Notes under the pieces: model-generated
Seen by the model: only the letters and a program-made list of their open reading frames with translations
Database searches by the model: none
What the model was told of the DNA's origin: nothing
DNA from: Paracoccus haematequi
GTDB lineage: Bacteria; Pseudomonadota; Alphaproteobacteria; Rhodobacterales; Rhodobacteraceae
Direction: 5' to 3'
DNA length: 34,751 nt
Assembly: GCF_900631945.1 (NCBI RefSeq)
Contig: NZ_UZWE01000065.1
Location: 1 to 34,751 of the forward strand
Part shown: positions 10,808 through 19,078 of the stretch, piece by piece
Layout: each line of letters starts with the position of its first letter
Position numbering within the stretch: the stretch's first letter is position 1
Position numbers and translations under genes: made by a program

Positions 10808-10816
10808 CACTCATGC

Positions 10817-10840
10817 GGGGCGGCTTCGGTCGCCCCGTTT
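10817..10840 (+). terminator. Terminator hairpin after the parB-like gene
   Basis: An eight-pair stem with a TTCG tetraloop (10817-10824 with 10829-10836, one G-U pair) is followed by GTTT. It begins ten bases after the parB-like stop. The T run is short, so termination may be partial. Confidence 0.6.
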
Positions 10841-10863
10841 ACCACCCTCCGTTTCCGCAACTC

Positions 10864-10893
10864 GCCCGGTCCTCGTGATCGGGCTTTTTCTTT
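10864..10893 (+). terminator. Terminator or attenuator just before the 10905 gene
   Basis: GCCCGGTC (10864-10871) pairs with GATCGGGC (10877-10884) around a five-base loop, followed by TTTTTCTTT. The TTGGAG ribosome-binding site of the next gene begins at the end of the T run, and its ATG is at 10905. This looks like a terminator that limits read-through into the next gene. Confidence 0.75.
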
Positions 10894-10904
10894 GGAGACT
10901 TTCC

Positions 10905-11210
10905 ATGTCTGCCAACATCGACATTGACGAAATCTTTGCCCAGGATCGGGAAAACCGTCCGACGGAGCGCACACTGCCCTGGGAGGAAAGCCGCGACGGC
11001 ATGACCGTTGTTGTGGAGCCAAAGCCCCATTGGGCCGAAGACATGCGCGTTTTCCGGCTCGATGCCCGTGAACATTGCCGCTATGCCGAATGGACAGCTC
11101 ATGGCGTTCGTGCCCGTTTCTTCGGTCATATCGATACCTCAGGCGATGATCTGATGATGAAGGCGCGCGCGATGATTGCCCGCGAAATCGCCGATGGGCT
11201 TTGGAGCTGA
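10905..11210 (+). CDS. Conserved hypothetical island protein
   Basis: A 101-residue acidic protein beginning MSANIDIDEIFAQDRE. I do not recognise a named family. The middle (MTVVVEPKPHWAEDMRVFRLD) looks like a beta-rich domain and the end (MMKARAMIAREIADGLWS) a helix. The ATG at 10905 is preceded by TTGGAG and immediately before that by an intrinsic terminator. No signal peptide or membrane segment is visible. Its place in the parB region suggests an accessory maintenance role, but nothing in the sequence proves it. Confidence 0.65.
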   Translation: MSANIDIDEIFAQDRENRPTERTLPWEESRDGMTVVVEPKPHWAEDMRVFRLDAREHCRYAEWTAHGVRARFFGHIDTSGDDLMMKARAMIAREIADGLWS

Positions 11211-11582
11211 TGACCCGATCGCAGGGTGTCGGGCCGTGAGGATGGGAGGTCTGCACTGGAGGGGTTCAATCCGGCTTCACCATGCAATCCGCCATCCCCA
11301 TCAGGACAAGCGGCGACCATATCCGGCCTGAAGGGAACACATCCTGATGCCAGCATGGTGGCAAGGCTGGCGCGGCAGAGCATCTGCGATGGGTATCCGG
11401 AATCCTGTCAGATGCGAAAAACCACCCCGCTTCCATTCGCAAACCTTGGTCCGATCCGTCTCTTTGACATTCAACCCGTGAAGGGTCGGCTTACGCGAGC
11501 GTGCCGCCCTCGGGGATTCGGAAAAAGTCCGAACGCCCTCGGGTGATTGCAGATCCGGTCAGACACTTCGGGCGCCTGTCGC
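11211..11582. other. Intergenic region with a repeat-flanked hairpin
   Basis: No gene is convincing here; the open frame 11226-11546 is Pro/Arg-rich without a ribosome-binding site. A hairpin TTCGGA-aaaag-TCCGAA (11517-11533) is flanked by the ten-base direct repeat CGCCCTCGGG at 11505-11514 and 11534-11543. It may be part of a transcript leader or a protein-binding site. Confidence 0.5.
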
Positions 11583-11625
11583 GCGGGGGATGGTCCCCCG
11601 CCTCCAAAGACAGGAGCCGGAACCC
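11583..11625 (+). promoter_or_regulatory. Hairpin leader of the 54-codon gene
   Basis: GCGGGGGA (11583-11590) and TCCCCCGC (11594-11601) form an eight-pair stem with a three-base loop. Just after it, CTCC can pair with the GGAG ribosome-binding site that precedes the ATG at 11626. Both would limit translation of the small gene. Confidence 0.5.
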
Positions 11626-11790
11626 ATGTCCTATGCAGATGCCACCGCCTTCGCCGCCAGCCTCGCCGCCACGCTGATGATCGAGATCGTCGTGTTCCAG
11701 GCTGGAGATGGCACCCACGCCGCTTGCCCCGCCGCCGAGTTCGACGGCGACGACGACATGGTGAAGCTGGAGCTGGACCCGTGGGAGTAA
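11626..11790 (+). CDS. Small hypothetical protein (54 residues)
   Basis: A short acidic protein that begins MSYADATAFAASLAATLMIEIVV-like sequence and ends in an acidic tail (DGDDDMVKLELDPWE). I do not recognise the family. The ATG at 11626 has AGGAG about ten bases upstream, in a leader with a strong hairpin. The N-terminal two thirds is helical and apolar enough for a packed small domain, but it does not look like a clear membrane anchor. Hairpins lie on both sides of the gene, and both share the eleven-base string GATGGTCCCCC. Confidence 0.6.
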   Translation: MSYADATAFAASLAATLMIEIVVFQAGDGTHAACPAAEFDGDDDMVKLELDPWE

Positions 11791-11990
11791 GGCGCGAAAG
11801 CGCCTCATCCCCGACGGCCCGAGCGCGGCAGCCCGCGCTTCGGGCCTTCGGCGCCTCACGATGGTCCCCCATCGCCGGCAGCGGAACCGGGAACAAGCCC
11901 GGTCAGAGAGGAAGAGTGCGGGCCGTTCGGCCGTGACGGGTTGAGGGTCGGAGAGAGAGGCTCACCGGCGCCCGTCATGGAGTGCTTCCG
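11791..11990 (+). promoter_or_regulatory. Hairpin array ending in SD-sequestering leader, copy 3
   Basis: Six inverted repeats follow one another: GGCGC-gaaa-GCGCC (11791-11804), a 12-pair stem with one bulge (11816-11846), CGATGG-tccc-CCATCG (11859-11874), ACCGGG-aacaag-CCCGGT (11886-11903), GGCC-gttc-GGCC (11921-11932), and the shared leader stem CCGTGACGGG with CCCGTCATGG (11931-11940 with 11971-11980). GGAG at 11979-11982 sits at the end of that last stem, eight bases before the ATG at 11991. Confidence 0.6.
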
Positions 11991-12539
11991 ATGACCTTTG
12001 CACGTTCCGAAACCTTCCGCCCGATCGGTCAGATACTGGCTGCCGATGTTCTGCCCGCGCTTTATCGGTCGCAAAAGCTGCCGCTGCGCATCTCGTGCCT
12101 CGGCGTCGCCAGCTATGACGCCAGTGACGCGGCAAACAGCTTCGACCGCATGACCCCGCTTGGGGAATGCCCGTCACCGGAAGAGGCCATACAGGTCGCG
12201 GCTCTGCGCCTATCGCGCGACGATATTTGCACGAGGCCGAACAGCTTCCCGTATTTTCAGCCGCACATCATGCTCATTCAGGACCGAGATCAGCGCCTCG
12301 TCCTCGCCGGTGAAATCCGCGCCGGCATTATCCTCTGGCAACAACCGGTCGCATCCGATGCCGAGGCACGCAGGATCGTGACCGAGGCCAGCCGCCTGCG
12401 CGGTATGGCATTCCGGGCCTCGGACCCCGGTGATGCGAGACGGCTGCGTTACCGCGCCGCTGCGCTGGAGACCCGGTTGGTCGATCCCTTCTGGCGCGAA
12501 ACCTCGGCCGATCTGCTCCGCCTGCCGCAGGCCGCCTGA
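11991..12539 (+). CDS. Conserved hypothetical island protein
   Basis: A 182-residue protein beginning MTFARSETFRPIGQILAAD. I do not recognise a named family. It has a mixed alpha/beta pattern, a central strand-rich part (HIMLIQDRDQRLVLAGEI) and a helical C-terminus rich in Arg and Ala (EARRIVTEASRLRGMAF). An alternative GTG start at 11982 would overlap the ribosome-binding site, so the ATG at 11991 is preferred. The gene shares its leader with the ardC-like and parB-like genes, which suggests joint control. No catalytic motif or membrane segment is evident. Confidence 0.7.
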   Translation: MTFARSETFRPIGQILAADVLPALYRSQKLPLRISCLGVASYDASDAANSFDRMTPLGECPSPEEAIQVAALRLSRDDICTRPNSFPYFQPHIMLIQDRDQRLVLAGEIRAGIILWQQPVASDAEARRIVTEASRLRGMAFRASDPGDARRLRYRAAALETRLVDPFWRETSADLLRLPQAA

Positions 12540-12604
12540 GCTTCACCCTTTCCATCCCATTCGGCTCGGCCATACGCCGGGCCATGTCATGTCCGGAGAC
12601 CGTC

Positions 12605-13021
12605 ATGGCCGACTATTACACACACTTTTCCTGCCTCCTCGACGTAGGCACCCCCGAAAACGCCGCCCGCGCGCTCGAACTCTACAATGCGCTGGCCGAT
12701 GAAAATGACGCGGAAGATCCGCCCTCGGATGGATTCCTGCTTTCGATCCAGCCCGAACATGGCGGCACGCAGCTCTGGATGCGCGATGACGTTACCGGCG
12801 ATCCGGAGCACGTCATCCAGTTCGTCAAACGCTGCGCCTCCGAATTCGGTCTGAGCGGCCGGTGGGGCCTGCAATATGCCAATACCTGCTCGAAACCCCG
12901 CGTCGACGGTTTCGGCGGCGGCGCGCATGTTCTTGACCTCGCCACCGGCGAGACGGTCGACTGGATCTATACCGATGGCTGGCTTTCCACCGTGCTGGAG
13001 GGAGGCGATCCCTATGAGTAA
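12605..13021 (+). CDS. Conserved hypothetical island protein
   Basis: A 138-residue protein starting MADYYTHFSCLLDVGTPENA. The start at 12605 follows CCGGAG, chosen over the upstream ATG at 12584, which has no good ribosome-binding site. I do not recognise a named family. The end (FGGGAHVLDLATGETVDWIYTDGW) reads like a strand-rich closing segment. The downstream gene begins eight bases before this stop, so the two are translationally coupled and may act together. No membrane or signal sequence is visible. Confidence 0.7.
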   Translation: MADYYTHFSCLLDVGTPENAARALELYNALADENDAEDPPSDGFLLSIQPEHGGTQLWMRDDVTGDPEHVIQFVKRCASEFGLSGRWGLQYANTCSKPRVDGFGGGAHVLDLATGETVDWIYTDGWLSTVLEGGDPYE

Positions 13022-13658
13022 GGTCATCGAAACCACCGTCTATCGCCTCGACGAGTTGTCGGATGCGGCGAAGGACAAGGCCCGGGCCTGGTGTCGTGAA
13101 GGCGGCTTCGACTATGACTGGTATGAGACCGTCTATGAGGATTTCCAGCGCATCGCCGAAATCCTCGGTCTTGACCTCAAGACCCGGCCGGTCCGGCTCA
13201 TGGGCGGCGGCACCCGGCAGGAACCCTGCATCTGGTTCCGGGGCTTCTGGTCGCAAGGGGATGGCGCGTGCTTCGAGGCGCGGCTTTCCTACCATAAAGG
13301 CGCCCCACGTCTGATCCGGGAATATGCGCCGCAGGACACAGAACTGCACCGCATCGCCGATGTCCTGCAGGCGATCCAGAAACGCAATTTCTACCAGCTG
13401 CGCGCCGAGGCCAGCCATCGCGGCCATTACTATCACGAATACTGCATGGCGATCTCGGTCGAGCGCGACAGCCCGAACTGGCAGGACATGACGGCGGATG
13501 CCGAGGAGACTGTGATCGAAGCGCTGCGCGATTTTGCTCGCTGGCTCTACCGCCAGCTGGAGCGCGAATACGATTATCTCTCCTCCGACGCGGTCGTGGA
13601 TGAAACCATCCTCGCGAACGAATACATGTTCGCCGAAACCGGCCGCCGCTTCGGCTGA
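13014..13658 (+). CDS. Conserved hypothetical island protein
   Basis: A 214-residue protein beginning MSKVIETTVYRLDELSDAAK. I remember close relatives annotated as hypothetical on many plasmids and prophages, but no function. It is rich in aromatic residues (YDWYETVYEDF, GHYYHEYCMAI, YRQLEREYDYL) and contains two conserved-looking blocks, RLMGGGTRQEPCIWF and FWSQGDGACFEA. The start overlaps the previous gene by eight bases. A strong intrinsic terminator follows eight bases after the stop, so this gene ends its operon. Confidence 0.75.
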   Translation: MSKVIETTVYRLDELSDAAKDKARAWCREGGFDYDWYETVYEDFQRIAEILGLDLKTRPVRLMGGGTRQEPCIWFRGFWSQGDGACFEARLSYHKGAPRLIREYAPQDTELHRIADVLQAIQKRNFYQLRAEASHRGHYYHEYCMAISVERDSPNWQDMTADAEETVIEALRDFARWLYRQLEREYDYLSSDAVVDETILANEYMFAETGRRFG

Positions 13659-13665
13659 TCCTCTG

Positions 13666-13696
13666 GCGCCCCACCATCCGGTCGGGGCGCTTTTCT
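13666..13696 (+). terminator. Strong rho-independent terminator
   Basis: GCGCCCC (13666-13672) pairs with GGGGCGC (13684-13690), with an inner ACC/GGT extension, and is followed by TTTTCTT. It closes the transcription unit that ends at 13658. Confidence 0.85.
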
Positions 13697-13804
13697 TATG
13701 CGGCCAGGTTCAGAGGAAGAGGCTTGCCGGAAGGGGTTGAGTCCGGGTGGTCGAGAGAGCGCTGGCCGGGCTTGCCCGCTTATGCTCTCCCGAGGTTTTC
13801 TGAC

Positions 13805-16366
13805 ATGAACATGGTGTTTCCCGTGACCGATCCGGTCACGCCGAAGGCGGCTGCGCCCGCAATTCTGGCTGCGGCCGAGCTGCTGCTTCCCCATCTGGAA
13901 CGCGGCCAGCGCATTGATGCCGTCGCACTGCGGACGGCCGTGGAAACCGCCTTCGGTGTTTCCGATGCTTCCGGCGCCTGGGACTGGAAGACGGCATATG
14001 AGGCCTGCGAGGTCGCGACCGTTCTGTTCCTGCGCAAATACGGAAAGGCGCTTTTCCGCAAATCCGCCTCTGCGGATGCGCGTCTCTCCCATCTGACGAA
14101 GATTGCCGGGCTCCTGCCGACGCAAACCCGGCGCTCCGAGGAAAGTCAGAACCTCCAGCAGTTCTCGACGCCTGTCCCGCTGGGTCTCGCTGCCCTGACA
14201 GCGGCCGCGATCACGCCTGATGACAGGGTGCTGGAACCATCGGCCGGCACCGGCCTTCTCGCGATCCTGGCGCAGATCGCCGGCGGGTCGCTGATCCTCA
14301 ACGAGTTGGCCGATACCCGCGCCGATCTTCTTGCCCAACTCTTTCCGGCCTTCGCTGTCACCCGGTCCGACGCCGCCCAGATCGACGATCATCTGGCCCC
14401 GGATGCCGTCCCGTCCGTGGTGCTGATGAACCCGCCATTCTCGGTCATGGCCAATGTCAGCGGTCGTGTGTCCGATGCGGCCTACCGCCATATTGTCTCG
14501 GCGCTGGCCCGTCTTGCCCCCGGGGGCCGCCTTGTGACGATCACCGGCGCAGGCTTTGGTCCCGAAGCTCCGGCATGGCGGGATGCTTTCATCCGCTTGC
14601 AGGCCCGTGGTCGTGTGGTGTTCAGCGCCGCCGTCGATGGTGCGGTCTATGCAAAGCACGGCACCACGTTCGACACGCGGCTGACCGTGATCGACAAACG
14701 GCCCGCCGACGATCCGGCCAGTTTCCCGGCCTCGCCGGGGATCGCGCCTGATGTTGCCACGCTGACCGAATGGATTGAGGAGCATGTTCCGCAGCGTCTC
14801 CCAGTATCATTGCCGAAGATCGTGGTGCCCGCTTCGGCGACCGCGCCGAAAACCGTGCGAGGCTATCTGGCCCGCGCGACAGCCACACGGCCTGCCGCTG
14901 CCCCGGCTAACGATCCCGAAGGCGTCGAACTCACCTATGAGACCGTGGACTGGACGCCACCCGAAGGCGCTCGCCTGTCTGACGCGATCTACGAGGAATA
15001 TGCGATGCAATCGCTGCGTATCGCTGGTGCACAGCCGCATCCGACCAAGCTGGTGCAATCCGCCGCCATGGCCTCGGTCGCACCGCCCAAGCCTTCCTAC
15101 CGGCCCATGCTGCCGCCCGACATCTGCGCGCGTCTGTCGGACGCCCAGCTTGAAACCGTGATCTATGCCGGTGAAGCCCATGCCGATCATCTCGCCGGCA
15201 GCTGGACCGTGGACGAGCATTTCGACACTGTGAGCGCCGCGCCCGAGGATGCTGCCGGATCGATCCGCTTTCGCCGGGGCTTCATGCTCGGTGATGGAAC
15301 CGGCGCTGGCAAGGGTCGCCAGTCCGCCGCCATCATTCTCGACAACTGGCTTCGCGGTCGGCGCAAAGCGATCTGGATCTCCAAATCCGACAAGCTGATC
15401 GAGGACGCGCAGCGCGACTGGTCGGCGCTCGGCATGGAACGGCTGCTGGTCACGCCTCTGTCACGCTTCCCTCAAGGCAAGCCGATCATGCTGTCGGAAG
15501 GCATCCTTTTTACCACCTATGCCACGCTGCGCTCCGACGACCGGGGCGAGAAGGTTTCCCGCGTCAAGCAGATCGTCGAATGGTTGGGGTCCGATTTCGA
15601 TGGAGCCATTATCTTCGACGAAAGCCATTCCATGCAGAATGCCGGTGGCGGAAAAGGTGAGCGCGGAGATGTCGCCGCCTCGCAGCAGGGACGTGCGGGC
15701 CTTCGGCTCCAGCACGCGCTGCCCGATGCCCGCGTGGTTTATGTCTCGGCGACCGGCGCCACCACCGTCCACAATCTCGCCTATGCGCAGCGCCTCGGCC
15801 TCTGGGGCGGTGAGGACTTTCCGTTCCAGACGCGCGCCGAATTTGTCGAGGCGATCGAAGCCGGTGGCGTTGCGGCCATGGAAGTGCTGGCCCGCGACCT
15901 GCGATCCCTCGGCCTCTATACCGCCCGCTCACTCTCCTATGATGGCGTCGAATATGAACTGATCGAGCATCAGCTCACGGACGAACAGCGGCACATCTAC
16001 GACTCATATGCTGCCGCCTTCGCCGTCATTCATGGGAATCTGGACGCGGCGATGGAAGCCGCCAACATCACCGGCAGCGAGGGGACGCTGAACCGGCAGG
16101 CGAAGTCTGCTGCCCGTTCGGCCTTTGAAAGCACGAAGCAGCGCTTCTTCGGCCATCTGCTGACCTCCATGAAAACCCCGACCCTGATCCGGTCCATCGA
16201 GGCCGATCTGGAAGCGGGCCATGCCGCCGTCATCCAGATCGTCTCGACTGGCGAAGCCCTGATGGAACGGCGGCTGTCCGAGATCCCGACCGAGGAATGG
16301 AACGATATTTCCGTCGATGTCACGCCGAGGGAGTATGTCTTATCCGGAGCTCGGGATAAGACATAA
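13805..16366 (+). pseudogene. Strawberry-notch-like methylase-helicase, 5' part, interrupted
   Basis: The N-terminal 845 native residues of a protein that would be about 1440 residues long. A DNA methyltransferase domain comes first (EPSAGTG at 144-150, NPPF at 209-212). A strawberry-notch-type superfamily 2 helicase follows, with Walker A GDGTGAGKG near 496 and Walker B IIFDESHS near 602. At 16340 the gene is broken by a recombinase-in-trio element; nine foreign residues follow before the stop at 16364-16366. Helicase motif VI is on the far side, so helicase activity should be lost, while the methylase domain could still fold. The start is ATG 13805 behind GAGG, not the upstream ATG at 13724. 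Such proteins are common on alphaproteobacterial plasmids; their role is unknown but DNA-related. Confidence 0.85.
16334..16365. repeat. Palindrome at the left RIT junction
   Basis: Twelve-base arms TATGTCTTATCC (16334-16345) and GGATAAGACATA (16354-16365) flank GAGCTC with one mismatched pair beside it. It spans host sequence, a 20-base segment found only at this end, and the first bases of the left terminal repeat. It may be the recombination site of the element. Confidence 0.75.
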
Positions 16367-16516
16367 TATGCCGCGTCAGCATTATGCTGAGTTCGGGGCT
16401 TCAAGCTGTTGTTCTGGTGATTCATTTTCAGGTTTCCGCTTTGGATAATCATGATGCCTCTGCTCTCAACCGCAGAAGGACATCCCCCATGAACTCCCCC
16501 TCGAACTCTCCGCTCG
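16360..16516 (+). repeat. Left terminal inverted repeat of the RIT element
   Basis: A 157-base copy that matches the reverse complement of 22487-22643 at all but two positions by eye. The two differences are just before the shared ATG (CCC against TTC). It contains a possible inward promoter (TTCATT 16421-16426, GATAAT 16444-16449), the AGAAGGA ribosome-binding site and the ATG at 16489. Confidence 0.9.
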
Positions 16517-16605
16517 GCTGCCATGCAGACCTTCTTACGCCAGTCTCTTCCGCGCTTTATGCTGGGCGGGACGGAAGAGACTGGGTGGAAATCGCGGGTG
16601 GCTGA
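16489..16605 (+). CDS. 38-codon leader peptide started in the left terminal repeat
   Basis: The first nine codons (MNSPSNSPL) are the same as the start of the first recombinase, because both are encoded by the terminal repeats. The frame then diverges and stops at 16603-16605 (GTGGCTGA). That stop overlaps the GTG start of the primase-helicase at 16598. The arrangement suggests a leader peptide whose translation feeds the cargo gene. It may have no function as a protein. Confidence 0.45.
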   Translation: MNSPSNSPLGCHADLLTPVSSALYAGRDGRDWVEIAGG

Positions 16606-19039
16606 AAAGAGCGACATAGAGGCGGACTTGGCGCGGGTTCGAGCGCGTCTGGCAGATCTGGATGCCGAGCAGCGTGAGCTTCAGCGCGAGATGGTGGCAC
16701 TCGAGGCTCACCTCGCTGCAGAGCATGCGCCGGCAGTGAAACAGCCTTCCTTCGACAACGCCCCCGTCACGAATGCCTCGCCGTCGCACGAAAAGGTTGA
16801 TCTGTTCCGCCGCCTGTTCGCCGGTCGGCCTGACGTATTCCCGGTGCGATGGGAAAACAGGAAGACCGGTCGCTCAGGATATTCGCCTGCTTGTGCCAAC
16901 GAATGGGTGAAGGGCATCTGCGGCAAGCCGAAGGTCAAATGTGGCGAATGCCCCCATCAGAAGTTCATCCCGCCGGACGAAAGCATCATGGAAAAACACC
17001 TGCGCGGTGATGATGGCCGAAGCGGAGATTTTGTCGCCGGCGTCTATCCGCTGCTGCCCGGTGATACATGCTGGTTCCTGGCGGCGGATTTTGACAAGGC
17101 ATCCTGGACGGATGACGCGAATGCCTTGCTCGAAACCTGCCGGGTGAAGGGAGTTCCCGCAGCGCTGGAACGATCGAGGTCGGGGAACGGAGGTCATGTC
17201 TGGATCTTCTTCTCCGAACCGGTCGCCGCCCGTCTGGCGCGCCAGCTCGGGTCGGTCCTGATCACGGAAACGATGGAAAGGCGGCCGGAAATCGGCTTTG
17301 CTTCCTATGACCGGCTGTTTCCAAACCAGGATATCATGCCGCTCGGCGGCTTCGGGAATCTGATCGCACTGCCGCTCCAGAACACTGCGCGCAAGACGGG
17401 CAACAGCGTCTTTGTAGACACGGACATGCGGCCTTTTGCCGATCAGTGGGCTTATTTGTCCTCCCTGCCGAGAATGTCGGCGGCGGCGGTGACCGACCTT
17501 GTCGAAGCGGCAGAGCTTTCCGGGCGGGTGTTGGGCGTCCGCATGCCGGTGGATGACGAACAGGCGGACGAACCCTGGAAAATGCCCCCCTCGCGCCGCA
17601 GCACGCCGCGCCGCCTCGATGTTCCCGTTCCACCGACCATCAAGGTGACGGTCGCAGACCAGATCTATATCGACCGTTCGGAGCTGCCTTCGGCCATGAT
17701 TGCCCAACTGGTGCGGTTGGCCGCGTTCCAGAACCCTGAATTCTATCGTGCGCAGGCGATGCGGTTGCCGACATTCGGCAAGCCGCGAATTGTGTCCTGT
17801 GCCGAACTGCATCCCCGACACGTCGCCCTGCCGCGCGGCAGCTTCGACGAAGCGATCGGGTTCCTGTCCGATCACGGTGCGACAGCCGATCTGGACGATT
17901 TGCGCGAAGACGGAACCCGCTTGCCGGGGACGGTTCACTTCCGTGGCGAACTTCGCCAGCAGCAATCGCGAGCGCTTGACGAATTGGCCGAACACGATAC
18001 CGGCGTGCTTGCCGCCACGACTGCATTCGGCAAGACGGTCGTGGCCTCGGCGCTGATCGCACATCGTGCCCGCAATACGCTAGTTCTGGTCCACCGTCGC
18101 GAACTCCTCAGCCAATGGGTCGAGCGCCTTCGGTCCTTTCTGCAGATCGACCCGAAGCAGATCGGCACCATCGGCGCCGGAAAGCGCAAACCCACCGGTG
18201 TGGTCGACGTGGCGCTGATCCAGAGCCTGGTTCGCAAAGGCGAAGTTGACGACGTCGTAGCCGATTACGGTCACCTCGTTGTCGATGAATGCCATCACCT
18301 GTCCGCTGCAAGCTTTGAGCTTGTGGCCCGCAGATCGAAGGCGCGCTATGTCACGGGATTGTCGGCAACGGTCGCCCGAAAAGACGGGCATCACCCGATT
18401 ATCTTCATGCAATGCGGTCCGGTGCGCCATCAAGTGAGCGCCAAATCACAGGTCGCCGAAAGCGGCATTCACCATCGGGCGCGGGAACGTCACACGAGAT
18501 TCCGGCTGCCAGAGGCCCTCGCCATGGCCGAGCGCCCGTCAATGCCCGCGATCTATGCCGCTCTGGCGGAGGACGAGGCCCGAAACGATCTGATCTTCGA
18601 CGACGTGCTGAAGTCACTGGAGGCCAAACGCTCGCCGATCGTGTTGACCGAGCGGAAGGATCACCTCGAGCATCTTCATCAGCGGTTCTCCCGATTTGCG
18701 AAGAACATCGTCGTGCTCCGTGGCGGCATGTCTGCAAAGGATCGGAAGGCCGCGCATGCGGCGCTGAATGTCGATGACGACGAGGAACGGCTGATCCTCG
18801 CGACAGGACGCTATATCGGCGAAGGCTTCGATGACGCCCGGCTCGACACCCTGTTCCTGACGATGCCGATCGCCTGGAAAGGCACGCTGGCGCAATATGT
18901 CGGCAGGTTGCATCGGCGGCATGACGAAAAGAAAGACGTGCTGGTGGTCGACTATGTCGACAGTTCGGTGCCCGTCCTGTCCAGAATGGCCGCCAAGCGA
19001 CGAACGGGCTATCGGGCCCTTGGCTATGTGATGGAATAG
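16598..19039 (+). CDS. Archaeo-eukaryotic primase plus superfamily 2 helicase (TOTE-type)
   Basis: A two-domain replication or conflict enzyme of about 813 residues. After an N-terminal coiled coil (5-45), a zinc-like cluster Cys108, Cys115, Cys118 and primase motifs follow: AADFD at 162-166 and SGNGGHVWIFF at 195-205. This is the primase domain called AEP in TOTE conflict systems. The helicase has Walker A-like ATTAFGKT near 471, DECHH near 562 and GRLHRR near 770. The frame is open back to 16523; I chose GTG 16598 because it overlaps the leader-peptide stop and begins the coiled coil. It converges on the recombinase operon with a hairpin between. In a RIT element it is cargo and may help element replication or act against rivals. 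Confidence 0.8.
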   Translation: MAEKSDIEADLARVRARLADLDAEQRELQREMVALEAHLAAEHAPAVKQPSFDNAPVTNASPSHEKVDLFRRLFAGRPDVFPVRWENRKTGRSGYSPACANEWVKGICGKPKVKCGECPHQKFIPPDESIMEKHLRGDDGRSGDFVAGVYPLLPGDTCWFLAADFDKASWTDDANALLETCRVKGVPAALERSRSGNGGHVWIFFSEPVAARLARQLGSVLITETMERRPEIGFASYDRLFPNQDIMPLGGFGNLIALPLQNTARKTGNSVFVDTDMRPFADQWAYLSSLPRMSAAAVTDLVEAAELSGRVLGVRMPVDDEQADEPWKMPPSRRSTPRRLDVPVPPTIKVTVADQIYIDRSELPSAMIAQLVRLAAFQNPEFYRAQAMRLPTFGKPRIVSCAELHPRHVALPRGSFDEAIGFLSDHGATADLDDLREDGTRLPGTVHFRGELRQQQSRALDELAEHDTGVLAATTAFGKTVVASALIAHRARNTLVLVHRRELLSQWVERLRSFLQIDPKQIGTIGAGKRKPTGVVDVALIQSLVRKGEVDDVVADYGHLVVDECHHLSAASFELVARRSKARYVTGLSATVARKDGHHPIIFMQCGPVRHQVSAKSQVAESGIHHRARERHTRFRLPEALAMAERPSMPAIYAALAEDEARNDLIFDDVLKSLEAKRSPIVLTERKDHLEHLHQRFSRFAKNIVVLRGGMSAKDRKAAHAALNVDDDEERLILATGRYIGEGFDDARLDTLFLTMPIAWKGTLAQYVGRLHRRHDEKKDVLVVDYVDSSVPVLSRMAAKRRTGYRALGYVME

Positions 19040-19061
19040 CGCCCCGCCGAAAGCGGGACGC
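19039..19061. terminator. Hairpin between convergent cargo and recombinase genes
   Basis: CCCGC-cgaaa-GCGGG (19043-19057), extended by GCG/CGC across one mismatch, lies directly after the cargo stop and before the recombinase stop at 19079. There is no T run, so it is at best a weak two-way terminator. Confidence 0.4.
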
Positions 19062-19078
19062 CAATTCTGCCCGGTCGG

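Noticed and set aside
11226..11546. A 106-codon open frame
   Set aside because: It has no ribosome-binding site, a Pro/Arg/Ser-rich composition and runs through a repeat-flanked hairpin.
13733..13780. A fourth copy of the shared leader before the methylase-helicase gene
   Set aside because: GGTTGAG, GAGAGAG and CCGG occur in order, but no arm pairs with the ribosome-binding site, so the likeness is too weak to claim.
16874..18064. A 396-codon minus-strand open frame inside the primase-helicase
   Set aside because: It lies opposite conserved primase and helicase motifs and has no domain of its own.
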